From assembly GCA_017440525.1 (NCBI GenBank), contig JAFSHB010000110.1, positions 1 through 34,155 on the forward strand: a DNA stretch of 34,155 bases, written 5' to 3'. Positions 8,001 to 15,980 of the stretch are shown in pieces. How positions within the stretch are numbered: the first letter of the stretch is position 1; every line of letters begins with the position of its first letter. Both the position numbers and the translations under genes were made by a program. The DNA comes from Oscillospiraceae bacterium. Lineage in GTDB: Bacteria > Bacillota > Clostridia > Oscillospirales > Oscillospiraceae. Under the pieces are notes generated by a model. It was not told where the DNA came from. It made no database searches and was given only the letters and a program-made list of their open reading frames with translations.

Positions 8001-8028
8001 AAAGAGCACCTCCGAAGAGGTGCTCTTT
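8001..8028 (-). terminator. terminator of the SLH protein gene
   Basis: A perfect 12-bp stem (8001-8012 with 8017-8028) has a UUCG-type loop as read on the minus strand and is followed there by TTTTTGTGTG. It starts 11 bases after the SLH gene's stop codon. Confidence 0.9.
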
Positions 8029-8039
8029 GAAATGTGATC

Positions 8040-10589
8040 TTACTTGCTCAGCAGTCTTTCGAACATGGCTGCGGCCTGTGCGCGGGTAGCATTGCCCTTG
8101 GGCAGGAGGCTGCCGTTGGAGCCGTTGATGATGCCGGCACCGACAGCCCACTTCATAGCGGAGGAGGCATAGTCGGAGACCTGAGAGGCATCAGCGAAGC
8201 CGGTCAGTGCGCCGAGGGAAGCAGTCTGGTTCTTGTACTCCTTGACATAGCGGTACAGGATGGTAGCCAGATCCTGACGGGTGATGTTGGTGTTGGGGGA
8301 GAAGGTGGTAGCAGTCGTACCGTTGACGATGCCGTTCTGTGCCGCCCAGCGGACTGCATCATAGAAGTAGTCGCCGTTCTTCACATCGGAGAACTTGTTG
8401 GTGGCGGAAACGGTGGGCTGACCTTCCACACGGTAGAGCATGGTCACGATCATGCCGCGGGTCAGGTTGGTGTCGGGAGAGAACTTGGTGGTAGAAGTAC
8501 CTGCCATGATGCCGTTCTCATAGACATACTTGACGGAGGCATAGTACCAGTCGGTGGACTTCACATCGGTGAAGGACATGGTGCCGATGGTGGTCTCTTC
8601 TTCATCATCATCTTCCTCGCCTTCGCCGACGGTGAAGGTCAGAGTGCCGTCCACTTCTTCATCACCGTTTTCAGAGTAGCAGGTGAAGTCGATCTCGTCG
8701 ATGTAGTCGGTCTTGGTGGTGGAAGCTTCGTAGATCATGTCGTTGAGGTCGAAGTCCTTGCTGGAGTCATCTTCGTCCTCATCATAATCGAAGTGGTAGT
8801 AGTAGGTGTTCTTGACGGACTTGTCGCCGCCCTCACCATACATGGTGCCGTTGATCTTGGTAGCCTTGTAGTCGAAGACCACATAGCCGAACTCGGCATC
8901 CTTGCCGTCGATGTCCTCATCGTCGCAGTACTCGTCCCAGAAGTCCTCGAAGTCGTCCTCATCCAGCTCGACTTCGCCCTTATTCTTGACATTGTAGTTG
9001 ATGTCGCCCTTCTTGGACTTGCCGTCGCCCTTGCCCACATTGATCTCGATGGTGCCTTCGCCGATGACCAGCTCGTCGCCGTAGCCGGTGACCTTGTCAT
9101 ACTGGATGTATTCCAGATAGAAAGTGCCTTCATCGTCAACTTCGAAAGTCAGATACTCCAGATCGTCCATCTCGTAGGTGTTGACATCTTCGTTGTCCCA
9201 CTTGTTCAGCTTCTTATTGGCAGTGATCTCGCCAACATCTTCGTTGTCTCTGTATTCCTTGCCCTCATCCAGGTCGATGTAGGTGCCGGCATCCAGGGTC
9301 AGCAGCTCGGCAAGGTTCAGAGACTTCAGCTCGGTAGCGGTATAGGTCTTGGTATCCTTCTTGGCGGCAGAGAAGACATCGTTGTCGTCCCAGTCGAACT
9401 CGTCCACATCGTCCTTGACGGTGACTTCGTAGTCCACTTCATCATAGAAGGAGACATAGAACACGCCGCTGGCGTCGGGAGTACGGGAATTGGTCCAGTA
9501 GGCATCCACATTGATCAGAGCGATGCCGTGGCCCTTCTTGGCCTGCAGCTCGACCTCGATCTCGGGGCCGTCTTCTTCCACTTCATACTTGCGCTTGTCG
9601 GTCTCCTTGGAGTTGTACCAGGTGAAGTAGGGGGAGGACTTGTCGGAGCTGGACTTGATGTTCAGCGCGGAAACAGAGAATTCCCAGGTCACTTCTTCCT
9701 TCTTGCCGGGGCCGACCACGGAGAACTCCAGATCGATGGAGTCATCATCGGTGGCTTCGCCGTCCTGCTCCAGATAAACGACGCCGGAGGAGGAGACGGT
9801 GATGGTGCCGGTGCCGTAAGCAGTAGCACCGTCAGCAAAGGTCGCAGTGACCTTCACGGTAGCAGAACCCTCAGCCTTGGGGGTGATCAGACCGGCGGTA
9901 GAGACAGTAGCAACATTGGAGCCGGCAGTGACAGCATAAGTCACGCTGGAGGCGGTCACAGTCTCGGAGCCCTTCTTGGTCGTGAAGGTGACATAGGTGT
10001 TCTTGTCGTTCTGAGAGATGGTCTTGCTGTCCACAGTGACCTTGTAGGTAGCCACGGAAGCAACGATGTTGGCTCTCACGGTGACATCATCGGTGTTGTC
10101 GTCAGGATCGTTCTCGGCAGTAGCAGTCACGGTGTAAGTACCGGCGGCAGTTGCCGTGAACTTATTGCCGGTGACACCGTCGCCGGAGAACTCCACAGCG
10201 GAGTCGCCTGCACCGGTGGTGGTCAGAGTCAGCTCTTCGCCAACGATGGCAGTAGTCTCATTGATGGCAAAGTTAGCGCCGGTCTTCTTCAGCACTTCAA
10301 TGGTGATGGACTTGCTCTGCTTGCTGCTGACACCCTCTTCGGTGTATTCCACAGTATAGGTCGTGGTAGCAGTAGGACGCACGGAGATAGCATCCTTGTT
10401 CAGCTCATTGGTGCTCCACTTCTCATTGGAAGTGTTGCCATTGAGCAGCAGATCGACAGATGTGCCTTCCCAGACAGTCGTGCCGGGATCGGCCTCGATC
10501 GTCACAGCGGCGGATGCGAAGGGAACTGCACTCAGGAGCATGACCAGAGCCAGCGCCAGAGTCAGAACTCTCATGGTGTTTCTTTTCAT
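8040..10589 (-). CDS. SLH-domain surface protein with Ig-like (Big_2-type) domains
   Basis: An 849-aa exported protein. ATG at 10589 (MKRNTMRVLTLALAL...) is chosen over an upstream TTG because AGAGGTG lies 7 bases before it and it starts a clean signal peptide ending near ASA. The N-terminal ~30-290 residues hold bacterial Ig-like beta domains (VSTAGLITPKAEGSATVKVTA is Big_2-like). The middle (about 290-665) is very rich in Asp/Glu, with runs such as DYDEDEDDSSKD. The last ~179 residues are three S-layer homology repeats (FTDVKSTDWYYASVKYVYENG, FSDVKNGDYFYDAVRWAAQNG, FADASQVSDYASSAMKWAVGAG), which bind pyruvylated secondary wall polymer. The protein is a cell-surface structural or S-layer-like protein; the acidic region could bind Ca2+. 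It is monocistronic with its own promoter and terminator. Confidence 0.9.
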   Translation of the reverse strand: MKRNTMRVLTLALALVMLLSAVPFASAAVTIEADPGTTVWEGTSVDLLLNGNTSNEKWSTNELNKDAISVRPTATTTYTVEYTEEGVSSKQSKSITIEVLKKTGANFAINETTAIVGEELTLTTTGAGDSAVEFSGDGVTGNKFTATAAGTYTVTATAENDPDDNTDDVTVRANIVASVATYKVTVDSKTISQNDKNTYVTFTTKKGSETVTASSVTYAVTAGSNVATVSTAGLITPKAEGSATVKVTATFADGATAYGTGTITVSSSGVVYLEQDGEATDDDSIDLEFSVVGPGKKEEVTWEFSVSALNIKSSSDKSSPYFTWYNSKETDKRKYEVEEDGPEIEVELQAKKGHGIALINVDAYWTNSRTPDASGVFYVSFYDEVDYEVTVKDDVDEFDWDDNDVFSAAKKDTKTYTATELKSLNLAELLTLDAGTYIDLDEGKEYRDNEDVGEITANKKLNKWDNEDVNTYEMDDLEYLTFEVDDEGTFYLEYIQYDKVTGYGDELVIGEGTIEINVGKGDGKSKKGDINYNVKNKGEVELDEDDFEDFWDEYCDDEDIDGKDAEFGYVVFDYKATKINGTMYGEGGDKSVKNTYYYHFDYDEDEDDSSKDFDLNDMIYEASTTKTDYIDEIDFTCYSENGDEEVDGTLTFTVGEGEEDDDEEETTIGTMSFTDVKSTDWYYASVKYVYENGIMAGTSTTKFSPDTNLTRGMIVTMLYRVEGQPTVSATNKFSDVKNGDYFYDAVRWAAQNGIVNGTTATTFSPNTNITRQDLATILYRYVKEYKNQTASLGALTGFADASQVSDYASSAMKWAVGAGIINGSNGSLLPKGNATRAQAAAMFERLLSK

Positions 10590-10646
10590 AAATGTGCACC
10601 TCTTCTTTCTTGAATACAAAAATCTCGTTTTAGATTTTGTGTTGAC

Positions 10647-10675
10647 ATAATAGCATAAAAAAACGGATTTGTACA
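10647..10675 (-). promoter_or_regulatory. promoter of the SLH protein gene
   Basis: On the minus strand TGTACA (10675-10670), a 17-base spacer and TATTAT (10652-10647) precede the gene, giving a leader of about 50 bases. The A/T-rich 170 bases upstream (10676-10847) contain no gene; I see only A/T tracts there. Confidence 0.6.
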
Positions 10676-10847
10676 GCGTTTTTCTGAGAATTCACCGTTT
10701 CTTAAAAAACATTATGTCTACTGTATGCCTGTCACACAACATCTGGTATGTTAGACGACACAAAACCACAAAGGTTCCATGGGTTACAAAAGAATTACAA
10801 AAAGTTTGTGGATTTTCTACATTTGTAACCATTGCGTTCAATTGCCC

Positions 10848-10899
10848 AGAGCCTCCCTTATCACACCCGTCCGCAGGCGGGTGTGATAAGGGAGGCTCT
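10848..10899. terminator. 22-bp hairpin downstream of walK, related to the MITE-like repeat
   Basis: Arms 10848-10869 and 10878-10899 pair perfectly over 22 bp and are followed by TTTTTCTTTT on the plus strand. It lies just downstream of the walK stop codon (walK is on minus), where the minus-strand reading lacks a T tract. The sequence GCCTCCCTTA...TAAGGGAGGC and the inner GCGGGTGTGAT match parts of the element at 24303, so it is probably a short member of that repeat family used as a terminator. Confidence 0.65.
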
Positions 10900-10906
10900 T
10901 TTTCTT

Positions 10907-12649
10907 TTATTCTGCCCTGGGCAATGTGATGGTCACATCGGTGCCTTCGCCGTAGACAGATTCGATCCGGATATCGCCCTTGTGCTGGCTGAGGATCTCC
11001 CGGGCGATGGAAAGACCCAGGCCTGTGCCGCCGCTTTCGCGAGATCTGGCCTTGTCCACACGGTAGAACCGCTCGAACAGCCGCGGCAGATCCTTTTCCG
11101 GGATGCCGATGCCGTTATCCGACACGCGGATGAACACATTTTTCCCTCTGGTGCCTGCCACTATCTCGATCTTGCCGCCGTCGGCGGTGTACTTGATGGC
11201 GTTGGAGACGATATTCATGATGACCTGCTCCAGCCGTTCCCGGTCGCCGTCCACAGAGGGGAGGTCTTCGGGGCATTCCAAGGTCAAGGTGTGCTTGTGG
11301 TTCTGGGCATCCAGCGCCACAGCCTTGTAGACATTCTCGACAGCCTCGCGCAAAGCAAAGCGGGAGATGTTCATCTCCATCTTGCCGTAGTCGAACTTGG
11401 TCAGGGTCAAAAGGTCCTTGACGATTCGGGTCATGCGGTCGGCTTCGGACACGATGACACCGAGGAAGTTCTCCCGCAGCTCCTTGGGGAGATCATCCCC
11501 TGCGGAGAGGATCGTCTCGGCATAGGATCTCACATTGGTCAAAGGTGTACGCAGCTCGTGGGAGACATTGGCCACGAATTCGCGCCGTGTCTGTTCGCTC
11601 TTGCGCTGCATGGTCACATCGTGGATGACCACCATGGCACCGCCAACGGTCTGATCGGAGGAGAAGGGCGCCATGAACAGCTCCAGCTCCCGCTCACCGA
11701 CACGCTTCTGGCATTCCAGATACTCCGCCCGCTTCAGGGTCAGGAGCTTGTTGAAGTCGGCATCGGCGCCGAACACCTCGGAGAAGTTGGCCGTCACATC
11801 CAGGTTTTTCGAAAGGAGCCTTGTGGCAGCCGGGTTGCAGTGGATCACCGCGCCCGTGGAGTCAAAGGCCACCACGCCGTCGGTCATATGCAAAAACAGC
11901 GTCGAGAGCTTGGTGCGCTCGTTCTCCACCTGAGAGATGGTGTTTTTCAGCACCTGCGCCATGTGGTTGAAGTTTCGGGTCAGGATACCGATCTCATCGC
12001 GGCTGGTGACTTCCAGCTTCTGAGACAGCTCACCGGCGGCGACCTGCCGCGTACCGGCAGTCAGGGCGGTGATGGGCGTGATCAGGATCTGAGAGAGCAA
12101 AAATGCCAGCACCACACAGATCACAAGACCCAGCGCCAGCGACTGGATGATGATGGAGAACAGCTCGCCTGTCAGCTCGTCCACGGTCAGCTTATTATCC
12201 AGCACATAGATGATATAGTCGGTCTCGCCGCCGTCGATCGGCACAGCCAGATCCATCATGTCGGCGGTGATGGAGCCGGACTGGCCCACCTCGCCGTTCA
12301 TGGCGGTCAGGATATTGGCCGTCAGCACCACATCGGTCTCCTGATTGGAGCTGTCCAGCACCCGCCCGTCGGTGTCGAGGATGTAGACATTTCGCTGATC
12401 CAGATCCACACCAAGGTCGGACTGCGCCATAAGCAGCTCCTTCAGCTTGGTGGCAGAGCCGGACTCAGAGGCCGCCAGCTCCTGCAATTGGGTGATGAAT
12501 TTCTGTGAGAAGGTCTGCTCCATCTGCACATAGAAATCATCGATATAGTAGTTGCCGACACCGTTGATCAAAAACGCGCCGACCACAGTCATCAGTGCCA
12601 GGATCAAAAGCACCAGGATCATGACCATCTTCGTTCTCAGTGAGCGCAT
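10907..12649 (-). CDS. walK: WalK-type sensor histidine kinase
   Basis: A 580-aa membrane sensor kinase. TM1 is residues 7-29, an extracytoplasmic domain spans about 30-165, TM2 about 166-190, then HAMP (190-242), PAS (245-350), HisKA with FVANVSHELRTPL (phospho-acceptor H364) and HATPase_c with N483, DNGIG (511-515) and GTGLGL (541-546). The HisKA sequence and the HAMP-PAS order match WalK (YycG/VicK), which with WalR controls cell-wall hydrolases in Firmicutes. ATG at 12649 is preceded by AGGAGG. It lies 37 bases after walR in the same operon. PhoR is the closest alternative; the near-identity of the H-box region to WalK and the WalR partner favour WalK. Confidence 0.9.
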   Translation of the reverse strand: MRSLRTKMVMILVLLILALMTVVGAFLINGVGNYYIDDFYVQMEQTFSQKFITQLQELAASESGSATKLKELLMAQSDLGVDLDQRNVYILDTDGRVLDSSNQETDVVLTANILTAMNGEVGQSGSITADMMDLAVPIDGGETDYIIYVLDNKLTVDELTGELFSIIIQSLALGLVICVVLAFLLSQILITPITALTAGTRQVAAGELSQKLEVTSRDEIGILTRNFNHMAQVLKNTISQVENERTKLSTLFLHMTDGVVAFDSTGAVIHCNPAATRLLSKNLDVTANFSEVFGADADFNKLLTLKRAEYLECQKRVGERELELFMAPFSSDQTVGGAMVVIHDVTMQRKSEQTRREFVANVSHELRTPLTNVRSYAETILSAGDDLPKELRENFLGVIVSEADRMTRIVKDLLTLTKFDYGKMEMNISRFALREAVENVYKAVALDAQNHKHTLTLECPEDLPSVDGDRERLEQVIMNIVSNAIKYTADGGKIEIVAGTRGKNVFIRVSDNGIGIPEKDLPRLFERFYRVDKARSRESGGTGLGLSIAREILSQHKGDIRIESVYGEGTDVTITLPRAE

Positions 12650-12686
12650 GACCTCCTCCTTTCTCCCAACTATCCGCTTTCAACTT

Positions 12687-13388
12687 TCAATTTTCAACTT
12701 CGCAATAATATCCCGCGCCGCGCTTGGTGCGGATGTATTTGGGCTCCCCGGGGTCGTCCTCGATCTTTTCGCGCAGACGGCGGACCGTCACATCCACGGT
12801 ACGCATATCGCCGAAATAGTCGTAGTTCCAGACCTTGGTCATCAGCTCTTCTCTGGTGAACACCTTGCCGGGGTTGGTCAAAAGGCAGGTGAGCAGATCG
12901 AATTCCTTTTGGGTCACTTCGATGCTCACGCCGTTCTTCTTCACGCTCACGCTCTGCAGATCCACAGTCAGTGCGCCCTGCTGCAGCAGGTTCTCTCCTG
13001 CGGCTCTGGTGCCGGCATCCATGGCGCGGCGGCGGATATTGGCCTTGACTCTGGCCAGCAGCTCCCGCATGGAGAAGGGCTTGGTGATGTAATCATCGGC
13101 ACCGGCCTCCAGACCGAACACCTTATCGCTCTCCTCCTCACGGGCGGTGAGCATGATGACCGGCACAGCAGAGCCGGAGGCCCGGATGGCGGTGCAGACC
13201 TCAAAGCCGTTCATCTTCGGCAGCATCACATCCAGCAGCACAAGATCCGGATCGCCTGTTTTGGCAAGCTCCAGACCGGTCTCGCCGTCGAGGGCTTCCA
13301 TGGTCTCATAGCCTTCTCTTTGCAGATTGAATTTGACGATCTCCACGATGGCGCGCTCGTCTTCTACGATCAAAACGGTCTTACCCAT
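12687..13388 (-). CDS. walR: WalR-type response regulator (OmpR family)
   Basis: A 233-aa response regulator. The receiver domain (1-120) has acidic pocket E9/D10, phospho-acceptor D53 in LLDVMLP and the conserved Lys in TKPF. The C-terminal winged helix (about 135-230) carries VWNYDYFGDMRTVDVTVRRL, nearly identical to WalR (YycF/VicR). It activates or represses cell-wall metabolism genes; LysM, M23 and GH-type wall enzymes nearby are natural targets, but this is inference. Its start overlaps the end of the upstream zinc-ribbon/YARHG gene by 8 bases (ATGGGTAA), so translation is coupled. The last codons lie in an AAGTTGAAAATTGAAAGTT tract that recurs after other genes here. Confidence 0.92.
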   Translation of the reverse strand: MGKTVLIVEDERAIVEIVKFNLQREGYETMEALDGETGLELAKTGDPDLVLLDVMLPKMNGFEVCTAIRASGSAVPVIMLTAREEESDKVFGLEAGADDYITKPFSMRELLARVKANIRRRAMDAGTRAAGENLLQQGALTVDLQSVSVKKNGVSIEVTQKEFDLLTCLLTNPGKVFTREELMTKVWNYDYFGDMRTVDVTVRRLREKIEDDPGEPKYIRTKRGAGYYCEVEN

Positions 13389-14214
13389 TTTCTTTCTCCT
13401 TTAAGAAATACACATTGGCAAGCTCTGTGGCATTGAACACAGCCTGTTCATCAAAATCGGCAGGGGCGATCGTGCCCTTGTACCAGCTGCAGGAGTTGAA
13501 CCATGCCTGCAAGTCGGGGTTATTGAACTTTCTGCCGTGGCGGGCGTAGATCTCATTCCTGGCGATCTGCAGCTCGGCCTTGGTCATACCGACCACATCG
13601 GCATCGGTCAGAAGCCGCTCGGAGCTGTCGGGGAAGTACCACTCGGTCTGACTGACGGAGGGCTTTTCTTCCTTTTCTTCCTGCTCGGTCTCCGGTGCAT
13701 CTTCCTGTTCGTCCTCCGCCGGGGTCTCCTCTTCTGCGGGAGTGGGGTCCTCTTCCGGCAGTTCTTCGGAAGGCTCCTCCCCGGTCACTTCCGGCTCCGT
13801 CTCCACAGGCTCTTTTTCCGCATCGGACTGGGGGCGCTTGACGGGATCTTCCACCACCACATCCAGCTCCTTCTCCAGCTCGATGGAGACCTGCTGTGTC
13901 TGCTCCACAGTCTCTTTTTCCGATACATCGGAGATCGTCCCCATCAGGAACATGACTGCCGCCGCCAGCACCAGCAGTGCGCCCAGCGTCAGCAGGACGA
14001 TCGCCGCGATCTCACCGGGGGTCTTTTTTCTGCGGTAGAACTTCACCGCGCTGTCAGCAGGCAGGGGCAGCTTTTTGCCGCACCCGGAGCAGGTGCGGGA
14101 GCCGGGACGGGATTCTGCGCCGCAGGCCGGGCATACCATGGGCTGCAATGCTCCGCAGGCCATGCAGAACCGTGCATTCTCCGGCAATTCATTGTTGCAG
14201 CGTTTGCAAGTCAT
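13381..14214 (-). CDS. double zinc-ribbon membrane protein with YARHG domain, first gene of the walRK operon
   Basis: A 277-aa protein. Two CxxC pairs each form a zinc ribbon at the N-terminus (C3/C6/C17/C20 and C28/C31/C42/C45, the second in a typical CPACG context). A single TM follows (about 69-91), then an acidic Glu/Pro-rich stretch (100-190), then a C-terminal YARHG domain (about 205-275; RNEIYARHGRKF with YARHG at 223-227, and a downstream WF...CSWY). With zinc ribbons inside, the YARHG domain is outside the membrane. YARHG domains are found in extracellular parts of Firmicute membrane proteins; their ligand is unknown. AAAGGAG lies 8 bases before ATG at 14214. The 8-base overlap with walR points to a role with WalRK, perhaps as an accessory sensor. 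Confidence 0.85.
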   Translation of the reverse strand: MTCKRCNNELPENARFCMACGALQPMVCPACGAESRPGSRTCSGCGKKLPLPADSAVKFYRRKKTPGEIAAIVLLTLGALLVLAAAVMFLMGTISDVSEKETVEQTQQVSIELEKELDVVVEDPVKRPQSDAEKEPVETEPEVTGEEPSEELPEEDPTPAEEETPAEDEQEDAPETEQEEKEEKPSVSQTEWYFPDSSERLLTDADVVGMTKAELQIARNEIYARHGRKFNNPDLQAWFNSCSWYKGTIAPADFDEQAVFNATELANVYFLKEKENG

Positions 14215-14251
14215 AAACGCGCTCCTTTCTCACTATATGGGATGTTCCCTC

Positions 14252-14499
14252 GTCCTCCCTCTTAGGGAGGTGGCCGCCGCAGGCGGTCGGAGGGTTTTTC
14301 GACAAACACACTTTTTCATATACAGCGGTGCGAGGCTATCATCCACCAGTCCTGTTGCGGTACCCGAAAAAATGTTCGCACATTCGTTTGCTCCATTTTT
14401 TCGACCGCTGCCACTCGCTCAGCTCCCTTTATCCGCCACAGGCGGCGGTCGCATCGCTCCCCCCACCGCTATGCGGAGCCCCCTAAAAGGGGGCACAAG
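14252..14499. repeat. MITE-like repeat, long copy (family GCCTCCC/GGGAGGTGGC)
   Basis: This fills most of the gap between the zinc-ribbon/YARHG gene and rsmF. The left end is CCTCCCTCTTAGGGAGGTGGC, followed by GCAGGCGGTCGGAGGG. The right end is AGCTCCCTTTATCCGCC and GAGCCCCCTAAAAGGGGGCAC. About 100 bases of A/T-richer unique sequence lie between, including two TTTTTCGAC-like stretches in inverted orientation. It resembles the shorter copies at 23674, 24303 and 26363. No open frame with a ribosome binding site was found inside it. Confidence 0.65.
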
Positions 14500-14513
14500 T
14501 CATTATACCACAC

Positions 14514-15848
14514 TTACCCCATCCATCGCAATGCCTTGGGGAAGTGATTCTTGAGCACACCGCCCGAGCCCTTGGCCCAGCCGAGGCTGAGCCCGTCCAC
14601 AGTGATGAGGGTCCAGCCGGTCTGCGTGCCGGGGAGCGTCTCGCCGCGGAGATATTTTCGGATCTCCGGGCTGTTTTCGGCAAAGTCCGCCATATTCTTC
14701 GCGCACTTGAGCCACAGCGCCCATGCATGGGCAGGCTCAAAGCGGCCCTTTTTCAAAACGCCCAGCTCCAGCCCCGCCCGCAGGACCTTGAGCCCTTTCA
14801 GCTCCGGCATGGCATGGGGCGCGACGAACAGGGTCTCACCAAAGGACAGGAAACGACCCTCCGGATATAAGACGAGATTCTCCCTGCAGAAGTTCGTGAA
14901 TGTGGCAGGCGGTGCCGCCGTTTTTTTACAGGGCATATCATCCTCAGGGGCTTCGCCCGCCTTTTCCAGTACTGCGGCATAATGTCCCTCACCGTTCAGC
15001 GCATGAGGCCAGAGGCGGAAGGTGTGCTTCAGCGGCTCCTGCCCATGGACCCATTCGGGCCGTCCGGGCGCGAACCACGGCGCATCGAGCTGTACCACAG
15101 AAAGCTCCTCAAAGCTCTCCAGCGCGGCCTTGATGACGCCCTCGTTCTCCTCCGGCGCAAAGGTGCAGGTGGAATAGACCAGTCTGCCGCCGGGCGCCAG
15201 CATCCGCACCGCCGAACGCAGGATCTCCTTCTGACGGGCCGCGCACATGGCAACGGTCTCCTCGCTCCAGTCGGTGACGGCGGCCTCCTCCTTGCGGAAC
15301 ATCCCCTCGCCGGAGCAGGGCGCATCCACCAGCACACGGTCGAAAAAGCCCTCGAAGCGCTCCTCCAGCCGTTTGGGATGCTCATTGAGGACAAGGGCAT
15401 TGGCAACGCCCAGCCGCTCGACATTTCTCGACAGGATCCTTGCCCGCTTGGGCTCGATCTCATTGCACACCAGAAGGCCCTGCCCCTTGAGGGCCGCCGC
15501 CAGTTGGGTGGTCTTGCCGCCGGGCGCGGCGCAGAGATCCAGGACCTTCATGCCGGGGCGCACATCCAGAAGCCCTGCCGGTGCCATGGCGCTGGCCTCC
15601 TGCAGATAATACAGGCCCGCCTCATGGTAGGGGGAGAGCCCCGGTCTGGTGGCGATATCATAATAGAAGCCGTTTTTCTCCCACGGCACAGCCTTCAGCC
15701 CAAAGCGGGAGAGATCCGGCGGTGTTTCGGTCTTGAGGGGACACAGCCGCAGAGCCACATTCCGCGGACGGTCATAGGACGCGGCAAATGCAGCATATCC
15801 ATCGCCCAAAAGGCGCTTCATCCTGTCTTCAAAAGCCTGCGGGAACAT
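14514..15848 (-). CDS. rsmF: RsmF-like 16S rRNA (cytosine-C5) methyltransferase, NOL1/NOP2/Sun family
   Basis: A 444-aa SAM-dependent RNA m5C methyltransferase. The SAM motif is DLCAAPGGKT (104-113). Motif IV is DAPCSGEG (C178, release) and motif VI STCT (C228, catalytic nucleophile), the two-cysteine signature of this family. Residues 290-444 form the RsmF-type C-terminal RNA-binding/PUA-like region ending GWAKGSGGVLKNHFP. Target: a cytosine in 16S rRNA; which one is not decidable from sequence. ATG at 15848 has GGAGGTG just upstream; a far upstream extension of the frame is not real. A TATACT -10-like box at 15882-15887 on the minus strand may be its promoter. Confidence 0.9.
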   Translation of the reverse strand: MFPQAFEDRMKRLLGDGYAAFAASYDRPRNVALRLCPLKTETPPDLSRFGLKAVPWEKNGFYYDIATRPGLSPYHEAGLYYLQEASAMAPAGLLDVRPGMKVLDLCAAPGGKTTQLAAALKGQGLLVCNEIEPKRARILSRNVERLGVANALVLNEHPKRLEERFEGFFDRVLVDAPCSGEGMFRKEEAAVTDWSEETVAMCAARQKEILRSAVRMLAPGGRLVYSTCTFAPEENEGVIKAALESFEELSVVQLDAPWFAPGRPEWVHGQEPLKHTFRLWPHALNGEGHYAAVLEKAGEAPEDDMPCKKTAAPPATFTNFCRENLVLYPEGRFLSFGETLFVAPHAMPELKGLKVLRAGLELGVLKKGRFEPAHAWALWLKCAKNMADFAENSPEIRKYLRGETLPGTQTGWTLITVDGLSLGWAKGSGGVLKNHFPKALRWMG

Positions 15849-15915
15849 AGGCACCTCCAGATCGCAAAATTCGACAGATACAGTATAGCACATCTTTTCG
15901 CAAATAGCCAGTTTC

Positions 15916-15944
15916 TTGACATTGTCTTTGATCCACGATATAAT
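15916..15944 (+). promoter_or_regulatory. perfect consensus sigma-A promoter
   Basis: TTGACA (15916-15921), an exactly 17-base spacer and TATAAT (15939-15944). It drives the zinc-ribbon membrane protein whose ATG is at 15981, with a leader of about 30 bases. It lies back-to-back with the start of rsmF. Confidence 0.88.
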
Positions 15945-15980
15945 ATAGTATCCATTTTGATACAGATAGGAAGTGTTTTC

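Noticed and set aside
8034-10613. Very long open frame (859 codons) antisense to the SLH gene, and similar ones at 10832-12508, 18143-20227 and 31889-34012
   Set aside because: They mirror real genes with clear domains; their translations are low-complexity (Val/Leu/Gly/His/Asp-rich), lack a ribosome binding site and known motifs. Such frames arise because the GC-rich codon bias of the true gene avoids stops in the opposite frame.
14982-15980. In-frame upstream extension of the zinc-ribbon protein (start at 14982)
   Set aside because: It is antisense to rsmF and precedes the promoter; the real start is ATG 15981 with a ribosome binding site and the zinc ribbon at residue 3.
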